A DNA stretch of 64,000 bases from an uncultured Prevotellaceae bacterium (GTDB taxonomy: Bacteria > Bacteroidota > Bacteroidia > Bacteroidales > Bacteroidaceae). The translations under genes and the position numbers were made by a program. Where the stretch lies: assembly GCA_947168395.1 (NCBI GenBank), contig CAMVLT010000015.1, positions 1 to 64,000 on the forward strand. The letters run 5' to 3'. Under the pieces are notes generated by a model. The model was not told the origin of the DNA, did no database searches, and was given only the letters and a program-made list of their open reading frames with translations. Of the stretch, positions 32,659-40,674 are shown piece after piece (position 1 is the first letter of the stretch; the number at the start of each line of letters is the position of its first letter).

Positions 32659-33097
32659 AAAGCGTTCGTCTGATTAAGCTATAAGTATTCGGCCGAGTTT
32701 CTCTTTGTTCAAGATAGCATACGATGATTTCGTCGGGCGTCCCCTCTGTGCAGGGAACCACAGACTCCTGCACCGGCTGCTTGGCGGCCAGCCGCACGGG
32801 CTCCGTCGGCTCCTGCTGTAGCCAGAGGAACAGCCCCACCAGATAGACGGCTGCCGTAGTGAGCATGATGCGCAGGGCGACGACGACGGCCGACGGTTTG
32901 GCTTTCCGCTTAGCCATGATGGCGTCGTATTCGGCCTCGCCTGCCGTCAGTTCGCCCAGCATCAGGCTCACCGCCTGCCACTCCTCGCTCAGCTCGCCGC
33001 GCTGCCGCAGGGCCAGGGCCAGCCGGCGCTCCTCGGCCGGCGTCGTTGCGCCTGCCAGGTATCGGTCTGTGAGTCGTTGTATGTCCTTGTCTGTCAT
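32642..33097 (-). CDS. Probable anti-sigma factor, ECF cassette C
   Basis: 151 residues; N-terminus IQRLTDRYLAGATTPAEERRLALALRQ parallels the cassette B protein. A membrane helix (IMLTTAAVYLVGLFLWLQ, about 79-97) separates it from a short periplasmic part. It overlaps the sigma gene by four bases. Confidence 0.7.
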   Translation of the reverse strand: MTDKDIQRLTDRYLAGATTPAEERRLALALRQRGELSEEWQAVSLMLGELTAGEAEYDAIMAKRKAKPSAVVVALRIMLTTAAVYLVGLFLWLQQEPTEPVRLAAKQPVQESVVPCTEGTPDEIIVCYLEQRETRPNTYSLIRRTLYENKQ

Positions 33098-33582
33098 TGT
33101 TTCATCCTCCTTTTAAGTTCAGTGAATACTTTCTTGCGTGCCGCCGAGACCATCGCCGTGACCGAGGGCTTCGCGATGCCCGTCTGCTGCGTAATCTCGT
33201 CTATCGAGAGGCCCATCAGGGCACGCATGTCGAAGAGCTGTCGTTCGCGGGGCTTCAGCAGGCTGAGCGTCTCGTCGAGCATCCGCTGGGTGTCCTTGGC
33301 TTCCAACTGCTCCTGCGGCGAAGCCTCCCCCTGCCCCTCCAGTAGAGGGGTGACGGGTTGCCGCTTACGATAGATGCTGACGCAGCAGTTCTTGGCCACT
33401 CTCACGGCCAGCGCCTCGACGTTGCGCTCAGCATCGATGTGCTCCAGATAACGCCACAGCTGCACCATTGTGTCCTGCGCAGCGTCCTCGGCGTCCTCTC
33501 TGTTTCCAAAGAAGTCGAGGCCTGTCTTCAGCACCTTCTGGCGCAGCTGCGCGGCTATCTGTTCAAATTCTGAGCGTGTCAT
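33094..33582 (-). CDS. ECF RNA polymerase sigma factor, cassette C
   Basis: 162 residues. Region 2: KVLKTGLDFFGNREDAEDAAQDTMVQLWRYLEHI; region 4: LLKPRERQLFDMRALMGLSIDEITQQTGIAKPSVTAMVSAARKK. The linker between them (PVTPLLEGQGEASPQE) is encoded by a GC-rich palindromic element (33323-33358), which shows the linker tolerates insertion. Closest to cassette B. Confidence 0.93.
   Translation of the reverse strand: MTRSEFEQIAAQLRQKVLKTGLDFFGNREDAEDAAQDTMVQLWRYLEHIDAERNVEALAVRVAKNCCVSIYRKRQPVTPLLEGQGEASPQEQLEAKDTQRMLDETLSLLKPRERQLFDMRALMGLSIDEITQQTGIAKPSVTAMVSAARKKVFTELKRRMKQ
33323..33358 (-). repeat. GC-rich palindromic element in sigma C
   Basis: CCCCTCC/AGAGGGG core; lies between regions 2 and 4 of the sigma factor and is read in frame. 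Confidence 0.7.
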
Positions 33583-33588
33583 ACAATT

Positions 33589-33616
33589 ATAATACGCAGA
33601 AGCTGCGAGAATGTTA
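33589..33616 (-). promoter_or_regulatory. ECF-type promoter motif, cassette C
   Basis: TAACATT, 13 bases, CGTATTAT on the minus strand, just before the sigma ATG at 33582. Confidence 0.45.
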
Positions 33617-33664
33617 AGTTGGAAAGTTAGAAAACGAGATGGTTTGCTTGTTCAGTGTACAGTT

Positions 33665-34906
33665 TCAGTCTATCGGCTCGTAGCCCCGTGTTATGGTGGA
33701 GCGTGAGGCGGAGGTGTTGTCCCGTGCCTGCTTGGGCGTCAGGTTCTTGGAGGCCTTCTTATCATAGACAGCCTTGCCGTTCTTCCAACTTTTCATGATT
33801 TGCCATTCCATGGGCACCATCATGTCGCCCTTGCTTTCGATGATGACGATGTGATGTTCGGAGTCTGTCGTGCTGCCGGGTATCGGGCTACGGTGAACAT
33901 AGATGTAGAAAGAAGAAGGCACCCTCTTGGAGTCGAAGGTATGGAACATGTCTTCCAATGCCCTTGAATGGTATTCGGAAGTGGGATTGAAGGAGAAATC
34001 CATGTCGGGATGCTTGTTCAGGAAAGCCCATGTGGCCTGCTTGATCTGGCTCAGCACCGTGCCTGCCTGTGCGCTGGAGCTCAGCGTGTAGACGGTTCCC
34101 CACGTCTCGCTCTTTGGCTGGCGGGGCGAAATCGTGTTCGAACGAATGACAAACTCCTCGTTGTCCCAATCCTTCTTCTCAATGGTAAAGGTGCTGTCGT
34201 GATAGACGTAGAACTGGCGGCTGGTGATGCCTTTTTGTTTCATGATGGGCTGAAGCAGCCGCTTGTATGCTTCCTTGTCAAACGGTGAACGCTCTTTCGG
34301 CATTTTGCTCACGCTGTCGGGCGTGTACTCATATCTGAACGTGGCATATCCCTTGAGTCGCCACGGACTCACGTCACTTCCCGGCCAAGGGTCATAGCCG
34401 AAGGTGATGATTTCTGGGGCGTTATAATAAAACACATCCCTGTTACGCCGATAGGTCTGCATGGTGTCGCCGCTGGCGTATTCTCCCAAGGCGACGGTAT
34501 AGCGGACGCTGTCCACTCCGCCCCGGTGGTACTCCCAGCTGTAACTCTCCTTGGCCTCGTCGGTGAGTTGCTGGCAGGTGCGGCGCATGGCGTCATACGC
34601 CCGTTTCAGCCGCAGAGTCTCCATCTGGCGCACGCTGTCCTGCTTGTGCGCTATCGAGTCTCGTTTAGGGTCACCTGTCGGAGGCGTAGGCTGGTAGTCT
34701 TTCATCAAGCCACAGCCTATCATGATGGTCTTATGGAGCCTACCGTCGTAATAGTAGGAAACGCGAACGCTTCTTCCCAACGCCTCCATTTCGCTCACGA
34801 GGCTGTCAATCTTCGGGTGGCCTTGCAGGCGCTGCTGTATTGTTCCCTGAGCCGTGGCGTAGAGGGAGACGATGATGGCACAAAGTGCAAATACTGTTCT
34901 TTTCAT
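33665..34906 (-). CDS. Exported protein of ECF cassette D
   Basis: 413 residues from MKRTVFALCAIIVSLYATAQG, a clean signal peptide; the upstream in-frame ATG at 34954 would add a non-signal extension. The mature protein has a helical first third (HKQDSVRQMETLRLKRAYDAMRRTC) and mixed strands afterwards (VFYYNAPEIITFGYDPWPGSD). It carries many Tyr and Trp residues. No family is recognised. Confidence 0.65.
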   Translation of the reverse strand: MKRTVFALCAIIVSLYATAQGTIQQRLQGHPKIDSLVSEMEALGRSVRVSYYYDGRLHKTIMIGCGLMKDYQPTPPTGDPKRDSIAHKQDSVRQMETLRLKRAYDAMRRTCQQLTDEAKESYSWEYHRGGVDSVRYTVALGEYASGDTMQTYRRNRDVFYYNAPEIITFGYDPWPGSDVSPWRLKGYATFRYEYTPDSVSKMPKERSPFDKEAYKRLLQPIMKQKGITSRQFYVYHDSTFTIEKKDWDNEEFVIRSNTISPRQPKSETWGTVYTLSSSAQAGTVLSQIKQATWAFLNKHPDMDFSFNPTSEYHSRALEDMFHTFDSKRVPSSFYIYVHRSPIPGSTTDSEHHIVIIESKGDMMVPMEWQIMKSWKNGKAVYDKKASKNLTPKQARDNTSASRSTITRGYEPID

Positions 34907-34957
34907 ATCTTGCTGTCTTTTGGTTGCTGGTTTTGGCGGGAAACCGCCATACACTCT

Positions 34958-35545
34958 TTATTCTTCATTGCTCATTGCTATCGTTACTTGTTGGGTCATG
35001 CTGTTGCCCCGTTCTCTGATTTCCCTCGTCATCTTCAGGTAGTCGTCTTGCAGGCTGGTGCTCATCTGCTGCATCATCTGCATGGTCATGCGCTGCTCTT
35101 CTTCGGCGAGGGCCTTTTCCGCAAGGTCTGCCGCGTCGATGACTTCAGGCTCCACGACGGGTTCCGTCTGCTTTTCTCGTTTTGCCATATAGTGCTTGGG
35201 CGGGCGAGCCATGTGCAGTATCTCCTTCACCACTTTCACCGAGTCGGGCGTTTCCACGTTTGTCTGTGGCACGGCCTGCATGGTGTCTGTCTGCACGATG
35301 AGGCTGGGGGTGTCGTGCTGTTGGTCGATGGGCTTGATACTGATGTATAATAGCAAGGCAATGGCGGCAGCGGCACCGATGGCAGGGTAGAACCACAGGC
35401 GGCGGCGCTTGGGCTGCTGGTCTTGCTGACCGATGCGCTGCATCACGCTGTCGCAGAAATCAGCCGACGGCTGAGGCTTCTGCCGTCGGGCTTCCCGCCG
35501 GCGCAGGGCTTCGCGTAGATCTTTGTCGTTCTGTTGTTCGTTCAT
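34958..35545 (-). CDS. Probable anti-sigma factor, ECF cassette D
   Basis: 195 residues. The motif SADFCDSVMQRIGQQ (about 27-41) matches the anti-sigma proteins of cassettes A and E. One membrane helix (YPAIGAAAAIALLLYISI, about 52-70), then a long periplasmic helical part rich in Met and Gln (MTMQMMQQMSTSLQDDYLKM). Overlaps the sigma gene by four bases. Confidence 0.7.
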   Translation of the reverse strand: MNEQQNDKDLREALRRREARRQKPQPSADFCDSVMQRIGQQDQQPKRRRLWFYPAIGAAAAIALLLYISIKPIDQQHDTPSLIVQTDTMQAVPQTNVETPDSVKVVKEILHMARPPKHYMAKREKQTEPVVEPEVIDAADLAEKALAEEEQRMTMQMMQQMSTSLQDDYLKMTREIRERGNSMTQQVTIAMSNEE

Positions 35546-36117
35546 TGTTCGTTCTCCTTCATCATTAGTAATAGTTTCTTGCGTATGCGATGTAGCCTTG
35601 TGGCCAGCAGGCCGGGCTCCGCGTCCATGATATAGGCGATGTCGCGTAGCGGCCGGTCATCGTAATAATAGAGGTGGAGCAGCAGTTGCTCGTCTGCCGG
35701 CAGCCGGTCGATGGCTGCGTCTAACTGTTGTATGCGCTCCTCGCGGTCGGTGCTGAGGTCGTCGTCGGTCGTGGGTTCGCTGCGATAATATCGCAGCATA
35801 CGGGACAGTGGCAGGTCGTCGATGCTCAGCCATTGCTGCCGCTGTCGCTTCAGGTGGTTCAGCGCCGTGTGGTAGGCGATGCGCAGCACCCACGTGAGCC
35901 ACGACGAGCGCCCGTCGAACTGCCCCAAGGCACGGTACGCACGGACAAAGGCGTCCTGCGCCAGCTCTTCGGCATCGCCCGCATCGCTTACCATGCGGCT
36001 GACGAAGTCGAGCACCTGCGTCGAGTAGGTCTTGACGAAGTAGCCGTACTCGTCGCTCCTGCCGTCGAGTATCCGCCTGATGCGCTGCCGTTCTTCCGTG
36101 TCGTTGTTCTTGCTCAT
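35542..36117 (-). CDS. ECF RNA polymerase sigma factor, cassette D
   Basis: 191 residues. Region 2: FVSRMVSDAGDAEELAQDAFVRAYRALGQFDGRSSWLTWVLRIAYHTALNHLKR; region 4: RLPADEQLLLHLYYYDDRPLRDIAYIMDAEPGLLATRLHRIRKKL. Closest to cassette E, then A. Promoter-like motif at 36124-36153. Confidence 0.93.
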   Translation of the reverse strand: MSKNNDTEERQRIRRILDGRSDEYGYFVKTYSTQVLDFVSRMVSDAGDAEELAQDAFVRAYRALGQFDGRSSWLTWVLRIAYHTALNHLKRQRQQWLSIDDLPLSRMLRYYRSEPTTDDDLSTDREERIQQLDAAIDRLPADEQLLLHLYYYDDRPLRDIAYIMDAEPGLLATRLHRIRKKLLLMMKENEQ

Positions 36118-36123
36118 TCTATT

Positions 36124-36153
36124 TATATAGACAGCCCACCTGCGAAAATATTA
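36124..36153 (-). promoter_or_regulatory. ECF-type promoter motif, cassette D
   Basis: TAATATT, 15 bases, TCTATATA on the minus strand, seven bases before the sigma ATG. Confidence 0.4.
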
Positions 36154-36202
36154 CACGGGTGGGCGTTAAAGATTGTTATTCTGCTTTGAAGATAGCCAAA
36201 AA

Positions 36203-36243
36203 GGTATGGGGCGCAATCGCTGCGACCCATACCATCTCCCGGG
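36203..36243 (-). terminator. Hairpin after ECF cassette E (shared with cassette A)
   Basis: GGTATGGG/CCCATACC arms (36203-36210, 36226-36233) around a GCGCAATCGCTGCG core, then CCCGGG at 36238. See the related hairpin at 26205. Confidence 0.55.
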
Positions 36244-36265
36244 TTTATACTACTCTTTACTAACT

Positions 36266-37417
36266 TTACTTAATCTTATCGAGTTCTGCAATGGCCATTT
36301 GCAGGTAGTTGCGGATGGTGTCGGTAGCGGCGTTGGCTTTCATCTGGGCAATGTCGCGCTTGAGCTGTTCCAGCTCGGCCTTGCCGTTGGGGACATCGGG
36401 GATGTCCGACGAGAAGAAGCCGTACTCGCGGGCCCGCTTGCAGAGGGTGTAGACGGAGATGGCGTTGAACTCGGTGTTCTGTCCGGCGAGGAACTGCTGC
36501 TTGAGCAGCGAGAAGATGAGGAGGATGTTGTCGTTGCAAAGGAGGTCGTCGGCCGTGATAGGCTGTCCTTGATGCAGGCGGATGACAACGTCAGTCACCG
36601 GGTCGGTGTCGTGTTCCAGGGTGTCGTTCCAAAGTACAAGGGCATTACCTGATTGGTACTTATGACGAAGCCCTTCTATGAGCTTCTTGGCATCCTTCGC
36701 CTTCTGCTGAGCATCACGGATGAGGCTGTCGAGGGACAGGACGGGATAGTCCTTGCCGTCCCACTGTACGCGGGCGTCACCTTTGAACAGGATGGGACTG
36801 CCCTTTCGCACCTTCGACTGGCCAAGATTGAGGAACGGCCAGTTTGGGTCGGCGAGGGTAGTGGTGGCCGATGGAATCTTTGCGTAGGTGACGATGTAGC
36901 GCACGTCGGTCGCTCCCTTGTTACCGTCCCGCCATTCCAGGGCGTAGGCATAGCGGTGAGTCTTGGTGGTGTCGGTATCATCGAGGATGTTGATGTTGAT
37001 GAAGTTGGTGTAGTCCTTGCCGATGGTGACAAAGCGGTTAGGGTCGTCGCCAACCATCAGATTCCGCTCATTACCCACGCGGTTGCCGTCTTTCGACTCG
37101 CTCATGCTGTTGATGCCGTAGCAGTTGGGGTTCTCGCGGCCGTTGGTCTCGAACTCTTCAATCATCTCGTCAAGCAGGTAGCGCTGTTTCTTGGGGAGTG
37201 TGAAGGAGTAGATGTCGCAACGCCATTTCAGTGGCTTTCCCTCTTTCTGGATGTCGCGCTCCTGGCCGAGGCTCTTGGTTACTTCCACTCCATGGTCGAT
37301 GACATCAGTAATCTGAAAGCCCATCTGCTTCTCAATATCCTTTACGGACTGGGCCGTGGCTGTCAGCGTGACGAGTAGCAGGCTCGCCGTCATGACGGTT
37401 TTCATTATTTCTTTCAT
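36266..37417 (-). CDS. Exported protein of ECF cassette E
   Basis: 383 residues (or 379 from the ATG at 37405), signal peptide TVMTASLLLVTLTATAQS. The mature part has a mixed domain with KQRYLLDEMIEEFETNG, a strand-rich middle (YAYALEWRDGNKGATDVRYIVTYAKI) and a helical C-terminus (AELEQLKRDIAQMKANAATDTIRNYLQMA). The layout, a strand-rich half then helices, recalls the cassette A protein, but I can see no convincing sequence identity. No family is recognised. Confidence 0.6.
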   Translation of the reverse strand: MKEIMKTVMTASLLLVTLTATAQSVKDIEKQMGFQITDVIDHGVEVTKSLGQERDIQKEGKPLKWRCDIYSFTLPKKQRYLLDEMIEEFETNGRENPNCYGINSMSESKDGNRVGNERNLMVGDDPNRFVTIGKDYTNFININILDDTDTTKTHRYAYALEWRDGNKGATDVRYIVTYAKIPSATTTLADPNWPFLNLGQSKVRKGSPILFKGDARVQWDGKDYPVLSLDSLIRDAQQKAKDAKKLIEGLRHKYQSGNALVLWNDTLEHDTDPVTDVVIRLHQGQPITADDLLCNDNILLIFSLLKQQFLAGQNTEFNAISVYTLCKRAREYGFFSSDIPDVPNGKAELEQLKRDIAQMKANAATDTIRNYLQMAIAELDKIK

Positions 37418-37436
37418 AGTCTTATTGGTGTTTTGG

Positions 37437-38066
37437 TTAGAATGCGATGATGGGTTGTGCCGCTTCTTCCTCCTCGAAGCTGATGGCGTATGCCCGCAGC
37501 GCCTCGGCCTGTGCCTGTCGGCGGTAGGCTACCTGCAAGGCCGCTTCAGCCAGATAGATGTCGGCGAGGGCCTGACGGTCGGGCGGTACGATGTCCGCAG
37601 CTTCGCTCGCTTCCTGGTTCGTCGGCGTTAAAGCGTGAGTAGCCTTGGCCGTTAGTACAGGAGCCGAAACGTTTTCTTGCGATTCAGAGTGCGCAGCCTC
37701 ATTCCCGACCTTTGGTCGCCTACCCGTAGCCTTTCCCCTCCCTTGTAGGGGAGGGGTTAGGGGTGGGGTCAGTATCTTTCCTTTCTGGGGTGTTGATGTT
37801 ACAGACCCCACCCCTGGCCCCTCCCCTACAAGGGAGGGGAGTGGCTGCGCCAGAAGTTCCGGCTCATCAGCATCTCCTGTTGGCCATAGTGCTATTCCTG
37901 TACCTATTATAATTAATAGGCAAGCTGCAGCGGCTACCCACCGCCAATAGCTCTTGGCCGGTCTGGCTTCTATCCGCTTCATCACCTGCTCGGTGAAGTC
38001 GGCGGGCATTTGCGGCTGCTTTGTCTCGAACGAGACCCGGAGTTTGTCGTATCGTTTATCTTCCAT
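37437..38066 (-). CDS. Probable anti-sigma factor, ECF cassette E
   Basis: 209 residues. MPADFTEQVMKRIEAR (about 20-35) matches the motif in cassettes A and D; one membrane helix (RWVAAAACLLIIIGTGIALWP, about 42-62). The following periplasmic linker is almost entirely encoded by two GC-rich palindromic elements facing each other (37735-37839), then a helical end (DIYLAEAALQVAYRRQAQAEALRAY). Overlaps the sigma gene by 11 bases. Confidence 0.7.
   Translation of the reverse strand: MEDKRYDKLRVSFETKQPQMPADFTEQVMKRIEARPAKSYWRWVAAAACLLIIIGTGIALWPTGDADEPELLAQPLPSLVGEGPGVGSVTSTPQKGKILTPPLTPPLQGRGKATGRRPKVGNEAAHSESQENVSAPVLTAKATHALTPTNQEASEAADIVPPDRQALADIYLAEAALQVAYRRQAQAEALRAYAISFEEEEAAQPIIAF
37735..37839 (-). 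repeat. Facing pair of GC-rich palindromic elements in anti-sigma E
   Basis: 37735-37770 and 37804-37839 are reverse complements at 34 of 36 positions, each with its own internal CCCCTCCC/GGGGAGGGG-type palindrome. Read in frame as PLPSLVGEGPGVG and TPPLTPPLQGRG. Confidence 0.9.
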
Positions 38067-38622
38067 GTTCCTTCAGTTTGATATATTGATAGAGTTTCTT
38101 GCGGATGCGGTGCAGGCGGGTGGCCAGTGTGCCGGCGTCGGTGTCGGTGACTTCGGCGATGTCGGTGAGTGGCTGCTGCTCGAAGTAGTGCTGCTGCACG
38201 AGCAGGCGCTCAGTGGGCGGCAGTCGGCTGATGGCCTCTGTCAGTAGTCGGATGCGCCGGTCGTCGTCGGTGTCCATCACGCTGTCAGCCTCGTCGTCGG
38301 GTATGGCCTGAAGTGTCTGCTCGTCGGTTTCGAGCCAAACCACGGTGTCTTGGCGCACATGGTCGAGGCAGAGCCGGTAGGCGATGCAGCGGAGCCAGGT
38401 GTAGAACGAACTGCGGCGGGCGTCGTACTGCGACAGCTGGCGGTAGGCCTTTACGAAGCAGTCCTGAGCCAGTTCCTCGGCGTCCTCGCGTCGCGTCACC
38501 ATCGTGGCAACGAAGGCGAAGAGCCGCTGCCCGTAGCGTTCGACCAGCCTGGCATAGTATGCCCTGCGCCCGTCGCGTAGCACGCGGTCAATGATTTGCT
38601 GGTCTGTCTCTTGCTGCTCCAT
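38056..38622 (-). CDS. ECF RNA polymerase sigma factor, cassette E
   Basis: 188 residues. Region 2: LFAFVATMVTRREDAEELAQDCFVKAYRQLSQYDARRSSFYTWLRCIAYRLCLDHVR; region 4: RLPPTERLLVQQHYFEQQPLTDIAEVTDTDAGTLATRLHRIRKKL. The region 4 end TLATRLHRIRKKLY is nearly the same as in cassette D, so the two arose from a recent duplication compared with the others. Confidence 0.93.
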   Translation of the reverse strand: MEQQETDQQIIDRVLRDGRRAYYARLVERYGQRLFAFVATMVTRREDAEELAQDCFVKAYRQLSQYDARRSSFYTWLRCIAYRLCLDHVRQDTVVWLETDEQTLQAIPDDEADSVMDTDDDRRIRLLTEAISRLPPTERLLVQQHYFEQQPLTDIAEVTDTDAGTLATRLHRIRKKLYQYIKLKEHGR

Positions 38623-38629
38623 ACACTTT

Positions 38630-38657
38630 TATATACGGTAATTCCCGCTCAACATTA
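38630..38657 (-). promoter_or_regulatory. ECF-type promoter motif, cassette E
   Basis: TAATGTT, 13 bases, CGTATATA on the minus strand, eight bases before the sigma ATG at 38622. Confidence 0.5.
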
Positions 38658-39139
38658 CATGGCTTAACGTTTTTTACGTTTTTCCAATCAGAAATGCCAC
38701 GGGGAAAGCATGAGAAAGGTGCCATCAAAAGCCTGCGAAGGGCCGTGCAAAAGTTAAAACTGTGGCAATGAATGATAAAACAATGACAATGGTTAATAAA
38801 ACGAAACCAATGGATATATAAACGATGACATCGTTTTATGTTTTTTTCGGTGATTGAATATTGAAGATAATTGACTCACGCACACTAAATCTTGCTGAAC
38901 AATAAACATCCACGATTGCCCAATTACAGTCAATGTGTCTATCCTCCATGTCGAATATGTATTGTATGGGTGCAATGTTACGAAGAATAGTACATAACAC
39001 CAAAGGTTTTGGAAAATATTGAAGTGGAAGTGTGGAATGCCAATGGCTTGTTGCGTTAAAATCATTGCAAAATTACTAAAAAACAGACAAAATCCATTCA
39101 TACAGACAGCCGTCAGACTATTATTTGCAGATTTTTCAC

Positions 39140-39147
39140 TATCTTTG
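39140..39147 (+). promoter_or_regulatory. -7 promoter box for flavoprotein gene
   Basis: TATCTTTG, 35 bases before the ATG at 39183. Confidence 0.6.
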
Positions 39148-39182
39148 CCAACGAATTCTCACTAAACAAATACAAGAAGATT

Positions 39183-39698
39183 ATGAACATTCTGATTTTG
39201 CAGGCTTCTCCGAGAGCCAACGGAAACACCGCTTGGATGGCGGAAGAGTACAAGAACGCTGCCGAGGCAGCAGGTCACAAGGTGACACTGGTCAATGTGT
39301 CACGCAAGAAGATTGCAGGCTGTCTGGCTTGTGAGTATTGTCACAACAAGGGCAATGGTGCCTGCATCCAGAAGGACGATATGCAGGAACTCTACCCACT
39401 GATGGCCGAGGCTGAGGTACTGGTATTGGCTGCACCTATCTATTACTTCACGCTCTGCGCCCAGATTCAGGCTCCCATCCAGCGCATGTACTGCGTTAAC
39501 GCCCCTGCTAAGGTGAAGAAGATGGCTCTGCTGTTGTCTTCCTATTCGCCCGGTGTTTATTCTGGTGCAACGGCTGAGTATCATGACATCTGCAACTACT
39601 GGCACGCTGAGGACTCTGGCATTGTTACTGCCAAGATAGACGAGCAGAAGACGGAAGATATCAAGCAGAAGATTCAGACTATCGTCAAGAACCTATAA
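39183..39698 (+). CDS. Flavodoxin-fold NAD(P)H-dependent oxidoreductase
   Basis: 171 residues. The N-terminus NILILQASPRANGNTAWMAEEY is the FMN-phosphate loop of the NADPH-dependent FMN reductase/iron-sulfur flavoprotein group, and CLACEYCHNKGNGACIQKDDM has the compact Cys motif seen in that group. LVLAAPIYYFTLCAQIQAPIQR is the flavin-ring strand. It likely reduces quinones, flavins or small electrophiles in the cytoplasm; the natural substrate is unknown. Confidence 0.88.
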   Translation: MNILILQASPRANGNTAWMAEEYKNAAEAAGHKVTLVNVSRKKIAGCLACEYCHNKGNGACIQKDDMQELYPLMAEAEVLVLAAPIYYFTLCAQIQAPIQRMYCVNAPAKVKKMALLLSSYSPGVYSGATAEYHDICNYWHAEDSGIVTAKIDEQKTEDIKQKIQTIVKNL

Positions 39699-39722
39699 GC
39701 ACATAGAAAAAACAAGCCACTT

Positions 39723-40040
39723 ATGATACTTACAACTACACAACAGATTGAGGGTCATCCCGTCCGTGAGTACAAGGGAGTTGTGACAGGAGAGACGATT
39801 ATCGGAGCGAACTTCGTGAAGGACTTTTTCGCTGGCATCCGCGACATTGTAGGCGGGCGCTCCAGCAGTTACGAAAAGGTCCTGCGCGAGGCAAAGGACA
39901 CTTCGATGAAGGAAATGATGGAACGCGCCCAAGTAATGGGAGCCAACGCCATTGTTGGCATTGACATTGACTACGAGACTATCGGCGAGACCAATTCCAT
40001 GCTGATGGTTGCCACCAGCGGAACGGCTGTGGTCATATAA
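39723..40040 (+). CDS. YbjQ family (UPF0145) protein
   Basis: 105 residues, full length for the family, which forms pentameric rings of unknown function, annotated as putative heavy-metal binding. Signatures are [27 protein letters not shown] at the start, [19 protein letters not shown] in the middle and [21 protein letters not shown] near the end. Its last eight bases overlap the 3' end of the convergent HAD gene. Confidence 0.93.
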   Translation: MILTTTQQIEGHPVREYKGVVTGETIIGANFVKDFFAGIRDIVGGRSSSYEKVLREAKDTSMKEMMERAQVMGANAIVGIDIDYETIGETNSMLMVATSGTAVVI

Positions 40041-40671
40041 ATCTTTCGTTCAGGGACTGGTATGTGGTGTGCTGATAGTCAGTAATCTGGATATCGGATA
40101 AGGGGGCGATGGAGTCGGCGGGGTTTGTTGTGGCGAGACCGACGACTTTCATGCCTGCAGCGCGGCCAGACTTCAGACCGTTGAAGCTGTCTTCGAAGAC
40201 GATACACTCGGAGGGTTTGACATTGAAGCGGGCGGCGGCCTTCAGGTAGCAGTCGGGATGGGGCTTGGAATGTTCGAAGTCCTCGGATGTGAGGATGGCG
40301 TCAAACAACTGTTTGAACTGGGGCTGGGCACGATAGACGCTCTCCATCTTGGGCTGATTGGAACTGGTGACTACTGCTGTCTTTACGCCGTGGGCATGCA
40401 GGTCGGCAATGAGCTGTTCAAAACCTGCTATATATTCGTATCGCATTTGTGCCTCGAAAGCATCCAAGCGGCGTGTAATCACTGGCTGCTCAGATTCCAA
40501 GTCGCCTGAGAACCAGCGGTCGTAAATTTGGGTGAGGGTAGAGCCTTTTATCTCTTGTTCCAGTCCCGGACGTTCTGGGTGGTAGAGCCTACATTGGCTC
40601 CCCCAGAACTCCGTATACTGTGGTTCGGTGTCAAAGACCACACCGTCAAGGTCGAAAAGTGCAGCTTTCAC
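40033..40671 (-). CDS. HAD-superfamily sugar-phosphatase/phosphoglucomutase-like hydrolase
   Basis: 212 residues. HAD motif [14 protein letters not shown] with both catalytic Asp, motif II VVTSSN, motif III Lys in [12 protein letters not shown] and motif [19 protein letters not shown]. The helical cap after motif I matches the beta-phosphoglucomutase type. Motif I is [12 protein letters not shown], so either a phosphatase or a mutase is possible. It follows serA by three bases and may be cotranscribed. Confidence 0.9.
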   Translation of the reverse strand: MKAALFDLDGVVFDTEPQYTEFWGSQCRLYHPERPGLEQEIKGSTLTQIYDRWFSGDLESEQPVITRRLDAFEAQMRYEYIAGFEQLIADLHAHGVKTAVVTSSNQPKMESVYRAQPQFKQLFDAILTSEDFEHSKPHPDCYLKAAARFNVKPSECIVFEDSFNGLKSGRAAGMKVVGLATTNPADSIAPLSDIQITDYQHTTYQSLNERFI

Positions 40672-40674
40672 TGA

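Larger units (their letters stand above)
38623..39182. other. Divergent intergenic region, AT-rich
   Basis: 560 bp between the cassette E sigma gene and the flavoprotein gene. It has the ECF-type motif on the left and a TATCTTTG box on the right. A small hairpin AAACGAT/ATCGTTT lies at 38820-38836, preceded by several ACAATG/AAAACAATG-like repeats. The 102-codon minus frame at 38793-39101 looks spurious: it has no family likeness and no start context. Nothing else is seen. Confidence 0.5.

Noticed and set aside
38793..39101. A 102-codon minus frame in the AT-rich intergenic region
   Set aside because: AT-rich random-looking composition and no start context or homology.
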